Source: Monosporascus cannonballus (taxonomy: Eukaryota; Ascomycota; Sordariomycetes; Xylariales). Taken from it: 64,000 bases of DNA. Position numbers and translations under genes: made by a program. The notes under the pieces are model-generated. The model searched no databases. It worked only from the letters and a program-made list of their open reading frames with translations, and was not told where the DNA came from. The DNA is taken from positions 434,001 to 498,000 of the forward strand of contig QJNS01000010.1 of NCBI GenBank assembly GCA_004154925.1, given 5' to 3'. Every line of letters starts with the position of its first letter. Within the stretch, counting starts at the first letter, position 1. Positions 11,915 to 23,301 of this stretch are shown piece after piece.

Positions 11915-12381
11915 GGGGGGGGGGGGGGGGGGGGGGGGGACCGGACACATGACGTACCATCGCCCAACCGGGCTATTTGCGTTGATTGGATCATGTCTCG
12001 GCTGTGCGTGATATNNNNNNNNNNACAACCCCCCCCCCCCCCCCGGCCCGAGGTGCAATTCGTCATAAACCGCTAACACCAAGTATAGATGGATTTATCT
12101 ATATCTGGCATAAGGCTAGTGCCCAACTGGTGGAGAAACTGAACGGCCATGATCCAAGAGTCAACTCGGTCGCCTGGAGCCCCACGGACCCCTGTCTTTT
12201 CGCTTCTTGTGGCGACGACGGCAAGATCAAGATGTACGCGCACTATATGCTACGAGTCCACCCCTCCGAACTATGGTATGCTAATGAGTATTGTAGATGG
12301 TCTAACAATCAATGGAGGCGAACGCATATGGAGACGATGTATCGGAATCACGAAGCCAGCCGGAGTTCGAACGGCTCCTAG
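9628..12381 (+). CDS. Gid7/WDR26-like subunit of the GID (CTLH) ubiquitin ligase
   Basis: A WD40 scaffold of the GID/CTLH E3 ligase, which in yeast marks gluconeogenic enzymes for degradation. Exons: 9628-10816, 10882-11285, 11339-11822, 12089-12233, 12297-12381 (768 codons from 9628). The N-terminal ~200 residues are disordered and basic. A LisH motif (EEVTRILIQALSDMGYQ) and a CTLH region (FRNAVLEGNWNEAEQLL) follow, then WD40 repeats ending LFASCGDDGKIKIWSN. 9628 is a TTG, not an ATG; the first in-frame ATG in this exon is 10159. An upstream coding exon is likely; 9202-9218 (ATG...CAG|GT) joined to 9616 would be in phase but is unproven. Intron 3 (11823-12088) carries a poly-G tract and an N gap, yet keeps a good branch point and acceptor, so the gene itself appears intact. 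Confidence 0.87.
11829..12044. repeat. Poly-G / N-gap / poly-C block inside an intron
   Basis: Eighty-four G (11829-11912), CC, then 25 G (11915-11939), 75 bp of ordinary sequence, ten N (12015-12024), and 16 C (12029-12044). It lies entirely inside intron 3 of the gid7-like gene. Most likely a base-calling or assembly artefact rather than true sequence. Confidence 0.9.
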
Positions 12382-13509
12382 GGGAAGCTGTACGACATTC
12401 CTCCACTGTATTTCACGCCGGATTTCTTGAGTGCCTGAAATACTATGTGCATATTCATGTCGAACTGGGGTAGCAGCGGCGGAAGCATTTGCGCTTGTTA
12501 TCCGCGGATGGTCCTCCATCAGTCGGATAAGATTGCCTTGCCCTTCGACGGCATCTGTCACCAAACGGATGGTGCTATTTCTTCGGACCACCAATGTTCA
12601 AACAGGGCGGCGCATAATAGGGGCAGCTAGTCATCATCGATGGGGGGGGGGCGTCGGGTGTCATTGGGGGGGGGGAAGGGGGGCGCGGCGTTTGCAGGTG
12701 GTAATTCTAGAGGTGCACGCGCTACTCACATATTAGATAGACTCGAAGTCGACGCGCGGCCGCATTGTATACTACCTAAGCAGGTACATAAGTAAGGCGT
12801 GCGAATCACACACACACGCATGCCTCCTCGTCGTTGAGCCCGCATCGCGAGAGCCTGCCTACGTCTAGCTCCGTGTGTAGATAGCGATTTCGCATATATA
12901 TTAGGTAGCATGCATACACGTCTCATGGCCACTATACAGCCAGAAAGCGAATTCATAGAGGGATGTTGCAATTTCCAGACGTGATAGAGATAGGGGATAG
13001 CAGTAGTTTATCAATGATTTCCATTGCCTCCTCCTCCTCTGGTTCTTCATATCCACGGTTAGGTAACCCCAAGGTGGCGCTTTTGCAACTTGGATATCCG
13101 AGACCACTGACTTGGGTACATACTGAGTTGAAGATAGCTGGATTATCCGATCCAATATCAGATATCCCTCCAAGTTGGCCTTCTTTATTTGACCTTTTCT
13201 ACCTACCTTATTCTAATATGCAATAACGGGAGATTTCAGCTTCGTCCCGCAGCTGACGTAGACAACTTCAGGCACCTAGATTCCCGGCAATCACAAGCCA
13301 AAGAGCAGTAGTAGCGTTATGGTTTACCGGTACCCAATCAAGCCCAATTAACTGCAAGGCTAACGTTACCCCCGTTCCATAGAGTCATCCAGCCACCCCG
13401 CTACCGTAACGAGCAACAAGCCCCGCTACCACTACTTCTTATCACCTATCAAAGGGCTGTGGGGGGGAGTGGACGGGGGGACGATTCACCGCCACACTCG
13501 TGGCTTTCG
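12382..13509. other. Intergenic region with G runs
   Basis: No gene recognised. Two pure G runs of 10 lie at 12642-12651 and 12666-12675, near the suspect poly-G block, and should be treated with the same caution. CA and TG-rich words occur at 12808-12818. Confidence 0.5.
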
Positions 13510-14010
13510 ATGACAATGCCCGACAAGTCAGATAATGCCAAGGCCAAGACGTAAGTGCCACCCCCCCGTTCTACCCCAGACTCCCTCCTGACTTTTTGTC
13601 TCTGGTCTGTATCTGGCTTGCGACTTCGAGTAAATATCTTAAATATCTTGCATACCCAAACAATAATTCAGCCCAGGTCCTTTCGCCATCCCCATATCGT
13701 CATACCCTCTCATAGTGTCATACCAGACGCATTGTATTCGCCTCGTTAAGATCTTCTGCGCTGTAGGTCCTCTTCTACTCCCGAACAGGTAGTAGTACGT
13801 CGAGAGGACGACATCATAGTCAAGAGGGAGCAGCTGTCGAGCCCTGACCCCGACCCAGACCGAGTCCGTGATTTTGGTCACAGGGAAGCCAACTACCCTT
13901 TCCGATTCCCGGCTGTCGCATCCAACCCCGAACCTCGAGTTCCCCGGAAGCGAAGCCGTAGCCCATCTAACACCGACTTTGACCGTCTTCCCCACCACAA
14001 GCTATTGAAG
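13510..14010 (+). other. Possible alternative 5' coding exons of VPS1
   Basis: ATG at 13510 opens a 41-nt exon ending AAGAC|GTAAGT. A 216-bp intron ends CTGTAG at 13766, and the frame then runs without a stop for 81 codons straight into the VPS1 ATG. The predicted extension is charged and Pro/Ser-rich with a basic RKRSRS motif. It could equally be 5' untranslated sequence. Confidence 0.4.
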
Positions 14011-16387
14011 ATGGCGGACAGTCCCGCACTTGCGCAAGGAGGCATCTCGGATCCGGGCCTTATCAAGTAGGTCATACCCCTCGCCATGTGCTCCTGTGGC
14101 CGTTGCTGGACGTTATTCGAAGACCGGCCTATGCGACTCTCTAGCTAACATAACACTCCCAGAACCGTGAACAAGCTGCAGGATGTCTTCACTACCGTCG
14201 GCGTGCAGAACCCTATCGATCTGCCCCAAATAGTCGTCGTAGGAAGTCAGTCGAGCGGAAAGAGTTCCGTTCTGGAGAACATAGTGGGGCGCGATTTGTT
14301 CGTAGTCTTCTTACCTTCCCCAGCAAGTCGCTCTCGGGTTTTGTGATATTGACAAATCTTGTCTAGCTTACCTCGAGGCTCCGGTATCGTGACGAGGCGA
14401 CCGCTAGTCCTGCAGTTGATCAACCGACCCGCCACCAACCAGACAAACGGAGTCTCGGAGGAGATTTCCGGCACGACCGATAAAGCGGCCAACGTGGATG
14501 AATGGGGCGAGTTCCTACACATTCCCGGTCAGAAGTTCTACGACTTCAACAAGATTCGTGATGAGATCACGCGAGAGACGGAGGCCAAGGTCGGTCGAAA
14601 TGCAGGCATCTCCCCGGCGCCCATCAACCTGAGGGTCTACTCGCCCAACGTATTGACTCTCACCCTCGTCGATCTGCCGGGTCTGACGAAAGTGCCCGTG
14701 GGAGACCAGCCGCGCGATATCGAGAGACAGATCCGGGACATGGTTCTCAAGTACATTCAGAAGTCCAACGCCATCATCTTGGCCGTCACCTCTGCCAACA
14801 CCGACCTGGCCAACTCGGACGGATTGAAGCTCGCGCGAGAGGTCGACCCCGAAGGACAGCGGACCATTGGTGTCCTGACGAAGGTGGATCTGATGGACGA
14901 AGGGACGGACGTCGTCGATATCCTTGCCGGCCGCATCATCCCGCTGCGACTGGGATACGTCCCCGTCGTAAACAGGGGCCAGCGAGACATAGATAACAGG
15001 AAACCCATCTCCATGGCGCTCGAGGCCGAGAAGAACTTCTTCGAGAACCACAAGGCTTACCGCAACAAGAGCTCCTACTGCGGCACCCCGTACCTGGCGA
15101 GGAAGCTCAACCTCATCCTGATGATGCACATCAAGCAGACCCTTCCGGACATCAAGGCCCGCATCGCCAGCTCTCTACAGAAGTACTCGGCCGAGCTCGA
15201 AAGCCTGGGACCCTCCATGCTGGGGAACAGCGCGAACATCGTCTTGAACATCATTACCGAATTCACCAACGAATACCGCACCGTCCTAGATGGAAACAGC
15301 GGCGAGCTGTCGAGCTCGGAACTTTCTGGAGGTGCCAGAATCAGCTTTGTGTTTCACGAGCTGTACTCCAACGGCGTGAAGGCGGTCGACCCCTTCGACC
15401 TGGTCAAGGACGGCGATATCCGCACAATCCTGTACAACTCGTCGGGCCCCTCGCCGGCTCTCTTTGTGGGCACCACTGCCTTTGAGCTGATCGTCAAGCA
15501 GCAGATCAAGCGGCTTGAGGAACCTAGCTTGAAGTGTGCTTCCCTCATCTACGACGAGCTGGTGCGCATCCTCACGCAGCTGCTCTCCAAGCAACTGTAC
15601 CGGAGATACCCTCAGCTCAAGGAGAAGGTTCACAACGTTGTCGTGGGCTTTTTCAAGAAGGCCATGGAACCCACCAACAAGCTGGTCAAGGATCTCGTCG
15701 CTATGGAAGCCTGCTACATCAACACCGGTCACCCGGACTTCCTCAATGGACACCGAGCCATGGCCATCGTCAACGAACGGTACAACGGGGCCAAGCCCGT
15801 CCAGGTCGATCCGAAGACCGGCAAGCCCCTGCCGGCTTCCGCAACTCCTGCTCGAGCCGCTAGCCCTTCGATTGGAGACCCGGACTCGTCTAATTCGGGA
15901 TTCTTTGGCAGTTTCTTCGCCGCCAAGAACAAGAAGAAGGCCGCTGCCATGGAGGCCCCTCCTCCGATGTTGAAGGCCTCGGGCACCCTCTCCGAGCGCG
16001 AAAACATCGAAGTAGAAGTCATCAGTAAGTTTCTTAGGATTCGCAATGCTATGGTCTTGCGCTAACTGGACGGTTCAGAGCTATTGATCTCGTCATACTT
16101 CAACATCGTCAAGCGGACAATGATCGACATGGTCCCGAAGGCCATCATGCTGAACCTCGTGGCGTAAGTGAACACTTTTGACTGTGGTCTAGGACGTCTC
16201 CTAATATGATGTCTATAGATTCACGAAGGATGAGATGCAGCGAGAACTACTGGAGAACATGTATCGGACCGATAGTATTGACGATCTGCTCAAGGAGAGC
16301 GATTACACCGTCCGTCGACGAAAGGAATGTCAGCAGATGGTCGAATCGCTCAGTAAGGCTAGCGAGATCGTCAGCCAAGTCCAGTAG
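14011..16387 (+). CDS. VPS1: Dynamin-related GTPase Vps1
   Basis: A large GTPase for membrane scission at Golgi, endosome, vacuole and peroxisome. Exons 14011-14066, 14163-14297, 14367-16024, 16079-16163 and 16219-16387 give 700 residues, the usual Vps1 length. The P-loop GSQSSGKSS lies near residue 40, switch II DLPGLTK near 150 and the G4 TKVD near 220. The stalk follows, then a variable insert rich in Ser and Lys ([17 protein letters not shown]), and a C-terminal GTPase effector domain ending EIVSQVQ. No PH domain is present, as expected. It is Vps1 rather than mitochondrial Dnm1 by its N-terminal [18 protein letters not shown]. The frame stays open upstream to 13767 and can join an ATG exon at 13510-13550, giving a 95-residue extension. 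I chose 14011 because it matches the family start. Confidence 0.95.
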
Positions 16388-17819
16388 GCGAATACGGCTT
16401 AGGATTGTCGGGTCTCAGGAGCGCACGGAGACGTTGTTAGCACAGTAGCTCCGGGGATTATGCCCTTTAAGGGATTGTGCCGAGAGTTATCACGACGACG
16501 ACTACGAGTTACCAAAGAAGGCGAGGAAGTATGGACGGCTTGGCGATGGTTCACGCGCGACGGCCCTGAAGTTTCCTATACGACATTATCAAAACGGTGG
16601 GCCGCCGGAAACGAACGAGATTGCTAAGGCATATGTCTGACGCGGTGGGGTGGGAATACCCCAGGATGAGGTGAGACGGTCTGGAGGGAGAAGGACCTAC
16701 CTGTACAGACAATCACGAGCGGATGAGGCGATGGCATTGTCATGTAATTTGTCCGAGTAGCGAGGCTGGGGGGAGTCAATCCGAGAAAGAAAGAAAGTCG
16801 CTTCGCATCCTACCTCCATTCCCCCCCTGGCGCTTATTGCGTTTTCCTTTCGGTGGCTTACGGGAGGGCATTGGTATTGCCCTCAACTAGAACAGATGGC
16901 CGATGACGTCCCTTGAAGCGAGCCCGGTTTTTAGACGAACGGATGCGGCGCTGGATATATGAAATATATGAAACAGTGCGGTTTAGTTATGTGTATTTGA
17001 TATTTTATATAATCCATGAGCTCATCGCAAAGCTGCACCGCGCTCCGTCCACCTCGCTGCACGAGAAGGGCTCGCCATGCAAGGGGTTGGGACTATGCTC
17101 TCATCCTACATAGCTTACTTCTAACCGCACACCAGGCTCCTCCTCGACGCATCGTCGACACCGCACTGCACGCACCCCGCAGAAAGAGAGGAAGGTAGGA
17201 ATTCCCAGTATCCGTGGCGTCATAGGCAGCACGGGATTGGCGTTTGTTATGTGTCGGCCTGTTTCTCCCCTCCCCTCCAAGCACACCTTTCCTGCTGGAC
17301 AGGGGGACGGGGCTGATCGGTGAAGCTCAGCAACCGGGGCAACCAACATGCCGAAACTCACTGCCTTCCCTTGCTCGCCCGCTGTCGTGGACTACTACGA
17401 CGGGGCTTCGTTTCTATGACGAAGTAAGTGATTGGGAGGATGGGGGCCCGGCGACGGATAGGCGGGGAGCATAATAGGGACGAAACATCCCGTCTCCCCG
17501 CGTCGCCGGTCCCGAGACCTTCCTCGGCCCCATCTGCGAGTCCTGCGTCCCGCATCGCCGTTTTCAACGCTCTCTCGAGTGCCCTCTCGAATCAAGAAAA
17601 CCATGTGTCGCGGTCCGCGGCATCAGAAAATCGTCCTTGTTGCTGTCGGCACGTGAATAGGCAAGGCGACGCTTAGATACTACGACCGCGTAGCGATGAC
17701 GCTCTTCGGAACGATTCTCCTCCTCGCGGCCTGCGCCGCATTGATGCTATCGTGCGTCTCGTCGGCCCGTCGGCCTGCCGTCCGAACCTCTTCTACAGCC
17801 GCGCGATGTCCAGGAGCCG
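16388..17819. other. Intergenic region
   Basis: The 3' flank of VPS1 and the upstream side of a small hypothetical gene. Open frames at 17093-17676 overlap on both strands and show no domain. A frame from ATG 17696 begins with a signal-peptide-like hydrophobic run (TILLLAACAALMLSC) but stops after about 50 codons. Confidence 0.45.
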
Positions 17820-18237
17820 ATGAGCTCGGGGAACTCGGGCGGTGTCGTTGAGTGCGAGACGGTGGATAAGTTACACTACGGAGGTGGGTTTGCATTTCCC
17901 TTTTTTTTTGCACTCTCGCCTTTCTTCCTCCTACGTCATATCCCCACTACTCTGCTCCCTCTCCTTCGCATCACCAGTTCCCGGGGGAGGGGGGTTGCAG
18001 TGCGTCGAGTGGGAGCGCTGGCCCAGGGCTGCGGCGCTGTCGGAGGCGCTGTGGCCTGAGAGGTTGAGGTCGAAGCTCGCGGGCCGGGATGTGGAGAATG
18101 GCGGTGATCATGGTGGCGATCATGATGGTGGGGAGATGGGGAGACAGGGTGTGATTGATTTAGATGATGAAGATGATTTCGGGTACCGCATGCCGGAGAG
18201 CGATTACGAGTTCTTCGATGAGGATGTGGATTGGTAA
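17820..18237 (+). CDS. Hypothetical small acidic-tailed protein
   Basis: A two-exon model, 17820-17883 and 17978-18237, gives 107 residues from an ATG. The 94-bp intron has donor GGAG|GTGGGT, a long pyrimidine tract and acceptor ACCAG, and joins the phases exactly. The second exon encodes CVEWERWPRAAALSEALWPE, a Gly/His/Asp-rich linker and an acidic tail (VIDLDDEDDFGYRMPESDY...FFDEDVDW). I recognise no family. The acidic tail suggests a binding partner that is basic, but this is only inference. An unspliced 131-codon reading (17842-18237) runs through the pyrimidine tract and is less likely. The first exon may be wrong because an upstream frame with a signal-like peptide is close by. Confidence 0.4.
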
Positions 18238-18327
18238 GAGGCTTTAATGGACGTTAGTCAAAAAGGACGGACGTACATCGGTTTATCAAGTGATTACCAG
18301 GCCCGCGGCGTAACTAATAGACATAAG

Positions 18328-19595
18328 TCATAGCTTCGACTTCGTCGTTATCACAAAACCTCCGTTCTCGACGTCAAAGTGCTCCCCCTTAGACAGGCCA
18401 AACCACTTAAACAGCGCCTCCTCGCCACCGTGGCCGGGGATGAGAGGTCGCCCGACATACCCGTCGCCCGCGACGCCGGGTCCCCGACCATGGATGATTG
18501 GATCCGTGGGCTTCTCTTTAATGGCCAAGCAAGGTGTCTCCCGTAACGTAACCGCGGGCCGCTGGTCGCCTTCCCGGGCGGGATCGGTCTCGAGTTCCGG
18601 ATACTCGAGGACCGGCGTGCAGCAGGCATCGGTGCCGTCGAAGATGTTCTCCCACTCGGACCGGGTCTTCGACTTGAAGGCGGCCTCGAACTGGCGTCTC
18701 ATCTCCGGCCAGGTGTCCCGGTCTTGCCGCCGCCTGTCCCAGTCCTTATCACCTAGGCCCAGACCCCTGACGAGGACGCTGAAGAACTGCGGTTCGAGCG
18801 CACCTACGGCCATGTACTTTCCGTCCTTGGTCTCGTAGGTGTCATAGCACGGACATCCGCCGTCCAGGTAGTTTTCTCCGCGCGGATGGTCGCCAAGCGG
18901 TGTCTTCAGGTAGAGGCGAGGAAGCGTGGCGAGATAACTACTGCCGTCCACCATGTTCGCCTCGACAACCTGTCCCCTTCCCGTCTTCTCCCTCGCAATG
19001 ACCGCTAACAGGATGCCCTGAAACAACATCGCGCCACCACCGGCGAAATCTGCCAAGATATTCGACGGCGCATAGGGCTTTTCACCACTCCTGCCGAGAA
19101 GCGAAAGAAGACCGGATACTGCTAGGTAATTGATGTCATGACCGGCCATCATGGCGTATTTCCCATCACGGCGGAACCCGGCCATCCGCCCATAGATGAG
19201 GCGCGGATTGATCGCACACAGAACCTCCGGGCCTAGGCCCAGTTTTTCCAGCACTCCCGGCCGAAAAGGCTCGATAAGCACGTCTGCCGTGCTGGCAAGC
19301 TCCCGGGCGAGGGCGACTCCACGAGGCGACTTAAGATCGATCGCGATCGAACACTTGCGCCGCGTGAGCACGTCAGGCGTTAGCGGAGCTTCCACTCCGG
19401 CCGTATGGGTCTTCCCCGGAACTGCCCTGTCGATTCGGAGGACATCGGCACCAGCATCTGCAAGCAGCATGCCAACAAAAGGACCTAAATACATGTTAAT
19501 ATTTACACGCGGTGCATCGTGGTCCCCCACTGACCTGGTGCAAGACCAGCGAATTCCAGGACTTTGAGACCCTGAAGGGGTGGCTGTCCCACCAT
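18328..19595 (-). CDS. CoA-transferase family III protein, alpha-methylacyl-CoA racemase type
   Basis: A CaiB/BaiF-fold enzyme, 405 residues. Exon 1 is 19595-19535 ([20 protein letters not shown]) and exon 2 is 19484-18328, with a 50-bp intron; the spliced start matches the family signature [14 protein letters not shown]. The [11 protein letters not shown] motif near residue 140 carries the His and Asp that act as acid and base in alpha-methylacyl-CoA racemase, and [10 protein letters not shown] precedes it. It would invert or transfer CoA on 2-methyl-branched acyl chains, probably in peroxisomes or mitochondria. The C-terminal SKL tripeptide is a textbook PTS1 peroxisomal signal, which favours peroxisomes. 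The alternative is a CoA transferase of another substrate, since family members are hard to tell apart. Confidence 0.9.
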
Positions 19596-19957
19596 GTTGT
19601 AACTGAGGAATAGTTGGGTTAAATTGACAATGGCCTAGGCGTTGGGTTCTACTACGTACGCATTGATAGAAATGCCCGAGCTTCGAAAGTTAAATATACG
19701 GTCATGAGAGCCACGTTGATATGTGTGCGCGTTCATGCACATACGCTCCACTGTCTTTGATGATAAGGCGTCGGGAATTGAGGACCTTCACCCCTTCCAG
19801 CATGGATCAGTAACACGCGTAAATGGCGTCCATAGCCGAGGCTTGGTGTTAGAGGGGTTGAGGGGCTTGGTTTTAGTGCGGGGCACATATCAGACTTGAC
19901 CTGGTCGAAGATCTCCGAGCGTGACCAGCTGAGATGGCATATCTAATAACTCTAAGA
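19596..19957. other. Intergenic region
   Basis: Sequence between two minus-strand genes. It serves as the promoter of the CoA-transferase gene and the 3' flank of the Yih1 gene. I see no feature in it. Confidence 0.5.
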
Positions 19958-20806
19958 TTAGGCCTTGTTGCTACCCTTCTTCTTGTTTGATGAGCTCTCA
20001 ACGACGTAGCCTGCCTTGACAAACGCGTCCCTGGCAGTCTGATTGATGAGGGCAAACCGTCGGGGCCCAAGCTTGTGGCCGCCGTACCATCTCGTGACGA
20101 CTACCATGGCATTCCATATATCCATGAGCTGCATGAGATGTAAAAGGCGTCCTCCAGCTGCAGTCTCCCCGTCATCGTTGCAATCCTGGAAGCTGGTGTT
20201 GTTTGGCCCTTGAATGCGCCATGCGGTGATATTGTGGGTTGCGGTCCTGACCTTCTTGTCGGTAGCGAGGAGATGTTGTAGAAAGGCCTCCGCTTCTTCC
20301 ACAGATGTCACTTTGGCGCAGCGAGCAACAAATGTTGATTTCAGTTCCACGAAGGGGTCGGAGATGGTCCAAGGCGGTTCCGGAATTGTGAGCTCATTTG
20401 AGGCAGGCTCTTTCACTTGGGGGGGTTCTATAGTACCAACATCTTCAGGGGGGATTTCTGACTGCTGTTGCTCACCCGAGGCATATGTCTCGAGCAGTCT
20501 CGCCAACTCTTCAATAGCATCGAACAGACATACGATGCCAGGTTGGTAAACAGTTCCCACGGCCTGACGAAAGAGGCTCAGTTCCCGAGCTGCATCGCCG
20601 CGTTTCCCGCCTTCTCCGGTGCTATTAGTACCGATGACCACTGGGGGTTCTACTGGATAACTCTGTGGGAACTCAATACGGAGTGATGATGACTCCCCTG
20701 GTGGTGTCAAGATATATATGTTCTTATTGTCGTCGGATCGGACCAGGCAGCCATCGCCGTAAATCGAATTAATGGCCTCAAGCTCATCTTGCAGCTCTTC
20801 GGACAT
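19958..20806 (-). CDS. Yih1/IMPACT homolog, Gcn2 regulator
   Basis: Single exon, 282 residues from ATG 20806. An N-terminal RWD domain (EELQDELEAINSIYGDG..., about residues 3-110, with the PQSYPVEPP motif) is followed by an acidic linker and a UPF0029/impact domain (about 150-265) with FVARCAKVTSVEEAEAF, HNITAWRIQ and VVTRWYGGHKLGPRRF. Proteins of this architecture bind Gcn1 through the RWD domain and keep the eIF2-alpha kinase Gcn2 inactive; this is known from yeast Yih1 and mouse IMPACT. The basic, Lys-rich C-terminus (NKKKGSNKA) is also usual. The gene is divergent from the protein phosphatase 5 gene. Confidence 0.95.
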   Translation of the reverse strand: MSEELQDELEAINSIYGDGCLVRSDDNKNIYILTPPGESSSLRIEFPQSYPVEPPVVIGTNSTGEGGKRGDAARELSLFRQAVGTVYQPGIVCLFDAIEELARLLETYASGEQQQSEIPPEDVGTIEPPQVKEPASNELTIPEPPWTISDPFVELKSTFVARCAKVTSVEEAEAFLQHLLATDKKVRTATHNITAWRIQGPNNTSFQDCNDDGETAAGGRLLHLMQLMDIWNAMVVVTRWYGGHKLGPRRFALINQTARDAFVKAGYVVESSSNKKKGSNKA

Positions 20807-21493
20807 GACGTGCTTTCTCTGCCGTGAAGCCGGTAGAAGAAATTGGCTTTAAAGTTGCGACAACCGGAGGCTCCAGAGGCTGGGTAACTCGATAATAAAT
20901 AAATACCCGACGTGGCGCTAAGAAGCTCTTAGGCTTAATCTCCTTTTGAGACAATCTGGGAAGGGAAGAATAGGAAGCCGTATCGATTCAATACCAGTAC
21001 ATTATTCCCTGGCAGATTCGTTTAACGTCGGGATGTCCATATCTTGGGGGTGTGCGAGCTGTCAGGGGGGCTCGAGCCCCGGACACAGTGAAGCCAAGGC
21101 GCTGACACAGGGCGCCTGTTGTCTGGGGTGGCCGTCTTAAACATTCTACTATGGTATGGCACGTGGGCCGTGGATTGTGGGTGGGGGGAAACCCCGCCAG
21201 AATATGTTAACATTAAGGTTAAGCTATGTCCACCGGTGCCCTGCCCTAGTAAAACCCGATCCCGATCCCATATCTCGATACCACCACCGAGGAAACCGCA
21301 TTCGGAGCATCAGCTACAAAAAATCCATGTCCTTCTGTCTACATCGACCGAAAATCTGACCGAACCCGCCCATTATCGTCAACTTTACTTTCTATTTATC
21401 AAAATTTAAAAATTTCTTCATTGCACCTTCGCTCCTGCTTCGACGAGTGATTCATTTTTTACCACTTCTGGGTTTGAGGGCGGCAGATTCACC
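20807..21493. other. Bidirectional promoter region (Yih1 / PP5)
   Basis: This 687-bp stretch separates two divergent genes. It holds CT-rich and AT-rich stretches near 21340-21430, close upstream of the phosphatase start, but I cannot name a specific site. Confidence 0.4.
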
Positions 21494-23301
21494 ATGGCTT
21501 CCCCGGTTGAGCAAGCCGTAGCATTGAAAAACGACGGTAACAAGGCTTTCGCAGCCCACGACTGGCCCAAGGCTGTTGAATTATATACAAAGGCAATCGA
21601 ACTGAACGATAAGGAGTCGACCTTCTACACCAACAGGGCACAGGTCTGTTCGCGCTTTCTTTATCCTTTCTGTCGCAAACCCGCACACCTTCTTCCCGGG
21701 TTGTGAGTGCTCGCGTGACTGACAAGGCTCCAGGCGAACATCAAGCTCGAAGCATATGGCTATGCTATTGCAGATGCCACCAAGGCCATAGAGCTAAATC
21801 CAAAGCTCGTCAAGGTATGCTACAAAGCAAACAACCCTCTTCGTCGTCCGAGCTCCTAATGCGCAGAGTCAAGGCTTATTTCCGCCGTGCCGTCGCCTAT
21901 GCCGCCATTTTCAAGCCTAGGGATGCCCTCAAGGATTTTAAGGAGTGCACTAGGCTAGATCCCAACAATAAAGACGCGAAGCTCAAGCTAGCCGAATGCC
22001 AGAAGATCGTCCGACAGCTCAACTTTTATGAGGCCATAGAAGTGGGCGACGAGCCCTCGGCCGCCGAAGGGCTCGACCTCGATGCGATTACCATCGAGCC
22101 GGACTACGACGGCGTCCAGATTAAAGATGAGATGACGCAAGAGTTCATCGATGACATGATCGAGCGGTTTAAGAATGGCAAGAAGATCCACAAGAAATTT
22201 GTCTACCAGATCCTCATTGCCGTCATGAAGATCTTACGCGACGAACCGACAATGGTGGAGATGACAATACCCGACGATGTCACCCTTACCATTTGCGGTG
22301 ACACTCACGGTTAGTCTGAACGTGGAGTATGGGTTGTCTGGAGTCTGACCCTAACGTTGTTGCAGGCCAGTATTTCGACCTAATGGAGCTTTTCAGGCTA
22401 AACGGACGTCCTACGGAAAAGCATTACTACTTATTCAACGGAGACTTCGTAGATCGGGGCTCTTGGTCGACGGAGATCGCGTTACTCCTATATGCGTATA
22501 AGTGGCTGCGGCCCAAGGCCATGTTCCTAAACAGAGGAAACCACGAGACGGACGACATGAACAAGATCTACGGATTCGAAGGCGAGTGCAAGGCGAAATA
22601 CAACGAGCGGTATGTTCCCCCCTCGCGCTATTTTAAAACTGCACTCATGCTAACTGTATTTACTAGGGTTTTCAAATTATTTTCTGAGAGCTTTTCGGCG
22701 TTACCCCTGGCCACGCTCGTCGGCTCGAAGTACCTGGTCCTTCACGGTGGCTTGTTCTCGGATGACAACGTAACCCTTGACGACATTAGGAAGCTAGACA
22801 GACATACTCAGAGGCAACCCGGACAGTCCGGATTGATGATGGAGATGTTATGGACCGATCCTCAGACGGCCCCAGGCCGAGGACCCAGCAAACGAGGCGT
22901 CGGACTGCAATTCGGGCCTGACATCACGAAGAGGTTCTGCGAGAAGAACGGTTTGGACGCGATAATCCGAAGTCACGAGGTCCGCATGGACGGCTATGAA
23001 GAGGAGCACGACGGAAAGTGTATCACCGGTAAGTTTTCCGCCCTGCAGCCGCCCAGGTCGTAGGCAGTCCACTAATCATGCGAAGTCTTCTCGGCACCGA
23101 AGTATTGCGACCAGACGGAGAACCGGGGCGCATATATCAACGTCGGGCCCGACTATAAGCTCCAATTCCACCAATTCGATGCTGTTCCCCATCCCGACAT
23201 CAAGCCTATGGTAAGAATTTCATGACCCAAACCTGCGCAGGCCAATATCGCTGACTTTCCGGCAGGCTTATGCCAGCAATTCACTCATGTCTATGATGTA
23301 G
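21494..23301 (+). CDS. Serine/threonine protein phosphatase 5 (TPR-containing)
   Basis: A PPP-family phosphatase with an N-terminal TPR domain; it docks on Hsp90 and dephosphorylates clients (yeast Ppt1). Seven exons: 21494-21643, 21734-21814, 21874-22309, 22366-22609, 22667-23028, 23086-23210, 23266-23301, total 477 residues, the normal length. Three TPR units occupy residues 1-120 (GNKAFAAHDWPKAVELYTKAI; AYFRRAVAYAAI). The catalytic motifs are all present: GDTHG, GDFVDRG, RGNHE, then SHE and the C-terminal SAPKYCDQTENRGAYI. The last exon ends SNSLMSMM, the usual PP5 tail. The third exon starts after an AAG acceptor (GTCAAG|GCTTAT) rather than at the nearer CGCAG, because only that keeps the frame. 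Confidence 0.96.

Noticed and set aside
11666..12082. Poly-proline and poly-glycine frames
   Set aside because: They are translations of the suspect G tract and the N gap, not genes.
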